Shown one piece after another: positions 56,586 through 64,000 of a DNA stretch of 64,000 nucleotides (within the stretch, counting starts at the first letter, position 1; the number at the start of each line of letters is the position of its first letter). A program made the position numbers and the translations under genes. The notes under the pieces were generated by a model. The model saw nothing but the letters and a program-made list of their open reading frames with translations. It did no database searches and had not been told where the DNA came from. Source of the DNA: Gautieria morchelliformis (taxonomy: Eukaryota > Basidiomycota > Agaricomycetes > Gomphales > Gomphaceae); contig WHVA01000581.1 of assembly GCA_015179125.1 (NCBI GenBank), positions 1 through 64,000 on the forward strand. The letters are read 5' to 3'.

Positions 56586-56839
56586 TAGTGGGCGCATGAG
56601 TTATATATAAATCTCACTGCTGCTAAAATAGATTACTGGATTAGTAGTGTAGATAGATTAGAATAACGATTGGAATAACGATTGGCATGAGTTTTCTATG
56701 TGTTGTGCATGTAAAGCATGTATCATGATGTATGTTGTCCAGAATGTTCTCCAAGATGCGTCAAAGTCGCGTTGAAGTCGTGGCATTGACGACCTTGGAC
56801 CGTAACCATGTCACTCACTGATATCACGAATGCTTGCAG

Positions 56840-58060
56840 GCTCTATGCCCAGCTGGAATCCCTAGCAATTGATTGATAATGATGTACATTGCCCTTCTAC
56901 ACCACCTGAAACCAAGGGTCGCGTTCATGCAGGTGTTGACTCAGGAGGCCACTCCGGATGGCCTTCCAAGGTCGTTGCATGAATTTCTGCAGCTCACTCT
57001 CGACGTAGATGACTATACTGCTCATCTCTGTTGGACAGCACTCAGAGAAATTGCGTGGAGCTATCATGATATTGCTCCTTGGAATTGGTGTTCACTTTTA
57101 ACCCTCTTCCTGAGGCACGGCATGCTGGTACATGTCCGTAAGTGCATATGAATCACTCGCCCACATTACTGTGACTTTACCTTACTTTAACAGCTATCCA
57201 CAAGTTCCCGCACTTTCTTGAACAAGGAAAGGCTATCTTTCAACTGAAGGAATGTATGGCGAAGACAAATAAGTCCATGGGTATAGAAGCCCTTCATGCA
57301 GCAGATACTGATGCGGCGCCACAGGTGCAGGACTGGGAATTGTCACCTGATGAGATTCTCATAGATGTAGATGGCGAGATCATCAACCCATGTGGTGACA
57401 AGCCTGATGCAGGGCTCTGGAAGGTGTTTGCCAGATTTGGACGCCGTTGAACCCACAATGAGCAGCTTTGCATAGCTTCATGTGGCGTGATCTTAGGACG
57501 AGCGACGTTCTATGGGGTGGAAGGGCCAAACAGTGTCCGTGTAGGTCTTAGCTTCACTTAGTGTATTAAGGGACTTCTAATCATTACCCTGGGTTTCTGG
57601 AAGACTTTATTTCCCACCAAACAGTCCCTGCCGTCGGTCATGTGGTACAACAATAATTGTTGTATGACCGCTATGCTATTCAAAGATAATGACACATACT
57701 TTGAAAACATAGCGATGCCTGTGGACGTGTTTCATTACAAATGCAAGCATAAGGAGTCAGATGCATTCTGCGGTTGATACTGCAACCCTGCATGGTGGCC
57801 TGACCTCCTGGATTAAAAGACAGGTTGGTGGACATTTAATTCATCAGCTGCCGAACAAGTCAATCTCTGGTTTGGTGGATACCATGCTATCACCCACCTC
57901 ATGCGTGATGATAGGTCATTTGCTGTTGTTGTCCATGCAAGCAGTAGCCAATGAATGCATTACATTTCATTTTTTTTCTAGACGAGATGATAATGCGATA
58001 TAACCGGGTTATCATTGCCCAGTTGAAGGCATCATATCATGTGCCATACTCTATTCCTCA
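56840..58060 (+). pseudogene. KDZ (Kyakuja-Dileera-Zisupton) transposase fossil
   Basis: Blocks in order: LYAQLESLAID, then LLHHLKPRVAFM and DGLPRSLHEF, then CWTALREIAW; after an intron-like gap, CGDKPDAGLWKVFARFGRR; then VMWYDNNCC; then PVDVFHYKCKHKESD with CGRYCNPAWWPD; then FNSSAAEQVNLWFGGYHAI; then FFLDEMIMRYNRV. The HxKSKHKE-like, FNSSAAEQ and NFFLDEMI blocks are typical of KDZ transposases of mushrooms. Blocks fall in different frames, with stops near 56871 and 57449 among others, so it is dead. The N-terminal cysteine cluster and element ends were not found. Confidence 0.75.
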
Positions 58061-58245
58061 TGACGACTTATTAGGAGATACCTATGCTATGTGCACTGTT
58101 GAATTTAGTATAGTTTTGCATATTTTTTGTACAGGCAACAAGAGTATGGTTAATGTGCATACAGGACAGACATCGAGTCAATGAAAAAAAAAAACGAAAA
58201 TGCAGCACATGTGTGTGGTCAAAGAGAAGAAGAGCGGGATACCAC

Positions 58246-59422
58246 CTAATCAATGACTAAGGTCTCCCTAGGATTGCCCTCCTCATCTGTGCTAACTACC
58301 TCATGCCAACCGTCATAAAGTGGGGTAGGCATGCAATCTTTTACAGGTTCTGGTTTGACAACGGCCTCCATCATTCTTGCAGAAGCCTCCGACGTATCCT
58401 CCTCATTGAAAGAGTGGTGCGAACCCCAAGGACCACTGCCATGCCATGTCTTCCAAGCCTCGTCAAATGTACAAGATCGGTCGGCTTGAATTAGAAGAAT
58501 GGTGGTGAAAGGGATCAAGACACAGGTTAGGAAATTCGTGTAGCTCAGAGGATGGATTGTTATAGGGTCAATAAATATTGTGCCAGGCTGATTTTCTAGT
58601 TTTCTACTAGAAGGTAACTTCGGCACCTGGGCATTCGGTTCATTGAAGAGGGCATCAAGAAGTTTGTCCAGCAGTTCATCTTTGTCTGTGCTGGGATGCT
58701 CCGGAAAGAGGCTGAGAAGGTTCTCGTTAATAAGAATCGACCCCTTGTCACCGTAACTATAGCTTCATCAGTTTACACAACATGAAGAGGTGAAAGCACT
58801 GACTAGCCTGCATGCTCCCACTCCATATGCTTGCGAATGCTGTCTAAACTCACAAAAGACTTCATACCATCTTTGACCATTTGACAGATTGCTCAACGGA
58901 AGAGTGGTGGGTTGGGTTTAGGAGCCACAACTGCTTGTGTAAGCTCTTTCTCCAGAGATTTAATCTGAGCCCCAAGTATGTCGTATTCAATATCTGCAGG
59001 AATGGACCAGTTCTGACCATTACCTTCCAAAGTAACATCCACCTCCTGCATATGCATACCACAAAATGCCAAGCGTAAAGTCCAGCCCCTTCCTGGGCGA
59101 TGCTTGCAAGCCAATGGATTCTCCTTGGATGGGGCCCCATAGCTGTTCTTGGGAAGCAGGACCTCATCAAGAAGCACCTGAAGTGGCTGGGAAAGGATCT
59201 GAGGGAGAGGTAGGAAGCAGAAGACACATTGATGGTCAGTTTTTCCATCCGATGTGTCAGAAGCGATATCAGTGGACATGTCCAACACCACGTCCGATTC
59301 ATCCTTGAGTGTCAATTGGAGTGGGGGCTCCACACCTGAACTATGATATGTTGCCAGAAAGTTTTGGATTAGGATGTCAACTAGTGCCTTTAGCAAATAA
59401 AATCTATTGCTTAGCGGTTGGA
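58246..59422 (-). CDS. Unassigned minus-strand gene, at least two exons
   Basis: Two good open stretches: 59420-58894 (reads RFYLLKALVDILIQNF, then VFCFLPLPQILSQPLQVLL, then LEGNGQNWSIPADIEYD and a short predicted coiled coil IKSLEKELTQ) and about 58765-58246 (YGDKGSILINENLLSLF, then KDELLDKLLDALF, a possible membrane segment LTCVLIPFTTILLI, ending ETLVID). The stretch between (58893-58766) should hold one or two short introns. A CATAG acceptor near 59423 suggests an upstream exon. No known domain recognised. It lies tail to tail with the KDZ fossil and is the only host-like single-copy gene apart from the kinase family. Confidence 0.45.
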
Positions 59423-60807
59423 ACCGCTATGTTTGTCCTTCCTCTGTGTGCTGACTAAGCCCCTCGAGACGCGTCCGGCACTGATGGATGAAGGTCATGT
59501 GACTGTGTCGACAGGAAAATGGTGTCGATCTAAGGGATAACCAAGTCAAAAGTGTTCGCTTTTGAGGTAGTATAGGGTAAACAGTGATAGTGAACCCTCA
59601 ATGAAGAATTGGAGTAAACTATCGAGATTTGAGTCCTATAGCTATCAAACAAGACTACAGTGATTTCAGGGGGTAAAATAATTGATTCTGGATGATTTTG
59701 TTCATACATTTGTAGTAGTTATTTATACTATATTAGTGGTAACTACTAGTGTTCAAGATAGTGAGCAGATGGGTCGAAAAACTACTTGTAACTAAGGGGT
59801 GACTAATTATAGTCATAAAATAATGGGGTGATGGAGATAGTATCAGTGTTATTTAGGCTTTGGAATAGAGTTCTGTACTTAGCATACAAAGCCCCTGTCC
59901 ACATAGTGTCAAGATAATAATCAGCTGGTCGTGTCATGGAGTTCAATAGAAAAAAAGAAATCAAACCTGCCCTGCCTAGCATAAATGCTAGGCTTGGTGA
60001 TGGGGCCGCTGTCTCTGTGCCTTTTCTGTGTGGCAGCTAATTGAGTACGTGTATTGTGGATGACATTCTCAAGTCACTCCACAATACCCAGTGCTCCTGC
60101 GCAGTCTGTACCTCTCTGCAGTGTTTGGTGCCCGCACCTCCTCGGTGCCTGTGGCCTGGTGCCTGTCGACGTCATGGCCGATGCCATCACTCGATAGGCG
60201 CGCTGTCTCTGATCGGCCGCACCTGGTCGACGCCCATATCCCTGTATCTTATCTAATCTGTAGATAAGATAGCAATTCATAATTTTGTGTGTCTGTCGTT
60301 TGTGCCGACGTCCGTCGTAAGTGTCATTTCTATCTTTTTTGATCTTTTTCTTTGTTTCCTTTTATTAGTTTCTTTTGTATATAGATAACTTGAAATGGAA
60401 CAATTGCATCTATCATAACAGAAAGTGTGTCCACAGGCCACATGGTGTCTCTCCATAGGAAACAAAGCATTGTTTGAGATCGTTGCTAAAGTCTTCCTGC
60501 CAGTATTTGCGGTTTGATTTAAATGTAGAGGGAACAATGTCTTGTCCATAGAACTCTTTGAATAGTGACGCGATAGTTGTGCGGCCCTGCTGGCGTCCCT
60601 TCCAAATGAAATCAAAGCCGGCCGTAACCTCCTGAAACATAGAAGTTCATGGGCCAGACTCGGAACTTCTTAGTTACTCTGCACTTCCCTTTACCCTTGG
60701 GTTCAGTGTTGGCATGTTCATTGGGCAGTGTGTTGCACTGGCGCTTAGGGGGAAGATGAAAATCGGAAGAAACTGAACAGCTCATTGGTTTGTATATGAT
60801 CGGAGAG
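59423..60807. other. Mostly non-coding 1.4-kb stretch
   Basis: 59423-60400 shows no gene I can support. 60413-60640 (minus) is a 75-codon frame with a proper ATG (MFQEVTAGFDFIWKG, then FYGQDIVPSTFKSN) that may be an exon of an unknown gene, followed on its 3' side by a T-rich stretch near 60340-60380. The gypsy LTR starts at 60808. Confidence 0.35.
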
Positions 60808-61019
60808 TGTAAATAACCCGTGTATCTACATGTACATTAGTTATTACATAATCCCAGTGGGCCCCTTAGGGACCCACTGTATAGTTTATGCGTGGGAACT
60901 GGCCAGCGGCCCCATCGCATCTTACCCTTACACTGTCACTACATAGCATCAGAATACCACACATTGGTCAAGTTCTGTCGTGCTCTTGTGACCTGAGGCT
61001 TAAGATAGATATCTTTACA
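60808..61019 (+). repeat. 5' LTR of gypsy family A copy (212 bp)
   Basis: TGTAAATAACCC to ATCTTTACA, matching 4973-5182 throughout including both hairpins. A gag-like frame follows after about 140 bp, so this is the 5' LTR. No obvious tRNA 3'-end complement follows the LTR. Confidence 0.88.
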
Positions 61020-64000
61020 CCTTTTTGAACTATCCTGCGGTTGATCGCCCCGCAACCAACCGATAGTGGATTCGAAGCAATCTTGAAAAAGATCGCTGCG
61101 TCGACGACTAAACATCGTTGAGACCCTCCAGTAGACCCTCTACTGTCGGCTGCGAGCATGATGATTCCGTGCAGTCGAAGACGGACACGAGCGACAAGCT
61201 CGAGGTCCACGCCCCAGGCGCAGCCCAGCGACACGATGGCTGACGCTGTCCTGGACCAAGAGACCAGGACAATAGAAGACGGAGAGATCGTAGATCTCAC
61301 CGCCCTCGTCCCCTCAGCAGAGGACGAGGAAAATCCCGACCACGTCTCGTCGAGCATGGCCGAAGAAGAGACGATGCCGGGCAATGAGCCGGCGCCGCCC
61401 CCCATCCCTCTCTGCCCAAAGACAAAGGAAAGGGCAGAGAAGTCTTGCCGTCGTCGGACGGTAGAGCAACAACGTCGATGCGGGCACAAAGCCACGACTC
61501 AAACCGATGCTCACGAAGTAGAGCGACGACGATCGTCCCTGAAGAAGGACGACGGCAAAAGAGACGAGCCCCAGACAATGGTCAGGACTCAGAATACTCA
61601 AGCTCTAGTCGCAAGAGCTCGAGGGCTCACGCCATTGACCACGAGACGGCAGAGGCCCTGAACAAACAGGTGCAGGCTGCGCTGCACTGAAGTACGCTGA
61701 CGCGCTACAAGCACGATCAGCTGGCATCGCAGCTTGACAACGCCACCGCCGCCCTAATGGCAATCGGCAAGGAACTCCACCAGGCTGAGGAGATCAGGCT
61801 GCAAGACGCAGCCACGCTGGAGGATGTCCAGAAAGCACTCCGCCCACGCGGGGAACGCGACGCAACTCGTCCGAGCTCGCGACAGTCCGCAGCTAACGAA
61901 CGCAGTCACGATGCATGCCGACAGGAGCGAGACAAACAGTGAATGCCACCGCCAACCGTCCCGGTCGAACAGGACGTAAGGTTCAGGAACGAACCTCAGG
62001 AACAACCGGCTGCCCCAATGGACAGCCATAAAACGATCCAACAGATCGTTAGGGATCAGGTCGCCTCAGAGCCTGACTCGGAAACGACGACTGAGAGCTT
62101 AGAGCTCGAAGTCGCACACTGGCAGCATAAAGAAGCCGCAGCCGCACGCCGCCACACATGGGCACTCGAGCTACTAGCGAAGAATGCTGAAGAGACGGTG
62201 GCCCACAGCCACACCGCTCAGTTGCCCGACGAGCAGCTCACGCAAGCCGTACAGGATGCACAGCAAGCTCACGCAGCCTACAACAGCAGGCTACGGGTCC
62301 GCGACACGGGGCTGACCGGGGACACCAGGCACAAAACACCCCTGGAACCGAGAGCACAAAATGCTCCCGATCCCGAGCCCGGTCCGGGCCTGGGGCCCGT
62401 TAGGGCATATAACAACCTACCCCGAGCGGCATCACAACCGCGCGAGCGATCCATGGCCCCAACGGAAGGCCAGGGAATCCCTGACCAGGCCGACGTCGTA
62501 CCAATGGAACCGTACGACGGGATCACACGGATGATCCGCGTGGCGTTAGCAGACGCCGCGGACACAGACCCGGAGAAGTCTGTGCTAGCGAAGGCCGGCG
62601 TAAAGTTGGCCCACCCCGAGCCATATGCAGGGGGATCGGACCTCGAAGAGTTTGAAATCTTCGTGGCAGCCATCCTACGATGGCTAAAAATGAACTGCCT
62701 CCTAGGGCCAACCAGTGGGCACTCACCTCACCGGCGAAGCCCAGGAGTGGTTCCTTCAAAACGTTGAGCGCTTCGATCGCCAGGTCCGCAGCTGGACGCT
62801 GGAATCAGTGATGCAAGGCCTTCAAAAGAGGTTCCTGCACACACTGACATACCATCACACATCGAACTTGTTCGATGCGGTCATGCAAGGCATGAAAACC
62901 GTTCAGGAGATGCTGAACGAGCTCACAAAATACGCGGCACGTATGATACAGCCGCCAGACGAGTACACGTTCTGGAGACGGTTCGTATCGGCGCTGCGTA
63001 AAACACTGCGCAATGAGGTCCTCAAAAAGGGCTACAATGCCGAGAGCAGCTCAATAGAGCAACTCTTCGAGATGGCCCGGATGATCGAGGAGGCATCCCG
63101 ATACGACATGGGGATGCGCCGCGCAGAAAGCGCAGCAGCAACGGCAAGCGCCGCCCGGCTCACAGGGAGCAAGCCGTTGACACAAACGGGCCTGACCAGG
63201 CCCAGCCTGTTCGCAAGAAGTGGAACAGGTCAACGGCTACTGCCCTCACGCCCAGCACAAGCTGGACGCCCGCCTGAAGCTAAACAGCCTCAAACGTCAG
63301 GATCGTCCCCGCGACCTGCCCCACTGACGAAAACGTTGGGCCGGCCGAATGACAGGCCCAGCGGCAGCCAAAGCAACACCACATGCTTTGAATGCGGCCA
63401 ACCTGGCCACAAGAAGGCAGAATGCCCCCGGCTTAGGTCCGGTATAAGGACAGCGGCCATGAGGCACGACGGTGAAGCCGAGGATCCGGAGACGGATCCC
63501 GATCAAAACTCTCTTCAACAGATTGATGAAGAGGGGGAGGGTGATCCCCAACCCAACGACACTCCGGATAACGGAGACACGCCCGCTGAAGAGTGGGACC
63601 CTGAGCCGTCCCAATACTATGAATGGGACAAAGAGGTGGAGGACACCACCTACAGGTCCAGCGCGATCAGATTCGCGCTGGAAGACGAAACCGCCATGAA
63701 AGTCATGGCGGCACGCACATCGACCACGCCAGACAAGGCGGCCGAGCCGGTGTATCACCACCGAAGCAAACACAGAACGCGGCCAACGCGTCCACGTAGT
63801 GAGAACCGTACCCTATCGGGGTACTGGGAAATAAACGGCGTAAAAGCCCACTGCCTGCTAGATAGTGGCAGCGAAGGGGTACTGCTGTCCCCCGAATTCA
63901 TGCGAGCTACAGGAATGAAGACATTCTCCCTGGAGCAACCAATCGCGCTGCAGCTAGCCTGCATAGGCAGCCGTTCCACGATCAACTATGGAACGAACAT
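60808..64000 (+). mobile_element. Gypsy family A element, 5' part (continues beyond the window)
   Basis: 5' LTR, then gag (from about 61158; acidic N-terminus, central region with EEFEIFVAAILRWLKMN near 62650, then QGLQKRFLH-like and FWRRFVSALR-like capsid blocks to 63100), a CCHC knuckle (CFECGQPGHKKAEC, near 63390) and a retropepsin (AHCLLDSGSEGVLLS, near 63848). RT and later parts lie outside. Less decayed than relic A-I, with about five breaks visible here. It is the reference for the family in this window. Confidence 0.87.

Noticed and set aside
60041-60256. Short cysteine-rich plus-strand frame
   Set aside because: No conserved spacing, no homologous copy in the window, and the opposite strand is equally open.
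62278-62759. Minus-strand frames opposite gypsy gag
   Set aside because: They mirror the gag frame on the plus strand, which has recognisable capsid, knuckle and protease parts further along.

Overview
The window looks like transposon-rich, probably subtelomeric or otherwise heterochromatic, DNA of a mushroom-forming basidiomycete (Agaricomycetes). The evidence is very short introns (47-60 nt) with GT/GC-AG ends in every real gene, fungal chromodomain Ty3/gypsy elements, Ty1/copia elements, a KDZ transposase remnant, a pogo-like DDE transposase of the type common in Agaricomycetes, hAT elements, and a multicopy gene coding for a nuclease-like domain joined to an HGDL-type protein kinase. I see no rRNA, tRNA, CRISPR array or bacterial-type gene.

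Layout. 1-20.9 kb is a mosaic of old Ty3/gypsy relics (families A and B). It is interrupted by an old solo LTR (1278-3294, itself holding a 1.3-kb foreign insert), by a young, whole-looking copia element (Copia-1, 8852-14107, target repeat AGATG) and by a nest of three solo LTRs of one family (15238-19129, target repeats GCATT, CACGG and CATAT). 20.9-26.9 kb holds two copies of an unassigned module (R1), a truncated gypsy LTR, a DDE-transposon fossil and an apparently intact nuclease-kinase gene (23866-25931). 26.9-36.6 kb is a copia element of a second family (Copia-3, 124-128-bp LTRs, repeat GGGAA), split by a sister of Copia-1 (Copia-2, 29787-35006, repeat AGGTC). 36.6-44.5 kb has about 2 kb of unassigned DNA, a fragment of the nuclease-kinase gene, a longer DDE-transposon fossil, a 223-bp solo LTR and a second intact nuclease-kinase gene (42270-44338).

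44.5-51.9 kb is a hAT within a hAT. The inner one (45406-51853) has perfect 8-bp target repeats and matching inverted ends. It encodes an intact 965-codon transposase in 11 exons and carries captured host sequence, including a recognisable exon of a dynein heavy chain gene. 52-56.1 kb carries a third R1 module and a decayed third nuclease-kinase gene. 56.2-60.8 kb has a fold-back element, a KDZ transposase fossil and an unassigned minus-strand gene. From 60808 to the right edge a better-preserved gypsy family A copy starts with its 5' LTR and gag.

How it fits together. Insertions date one another: gypsy relics are oldest, the nuclease-kinase duplications are intermediate, Copia-3 is younger, and Copia-1 and Copia-2 are the youngest (about two differences between LTRs in each). 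The non-transposon signal is the nuclease-kinase family: four copies in one window, all on the minus strand, two of them fully open, each flanked by a shared short repeat (S) that has itself been hit by transposons at nearly the same spot twice.
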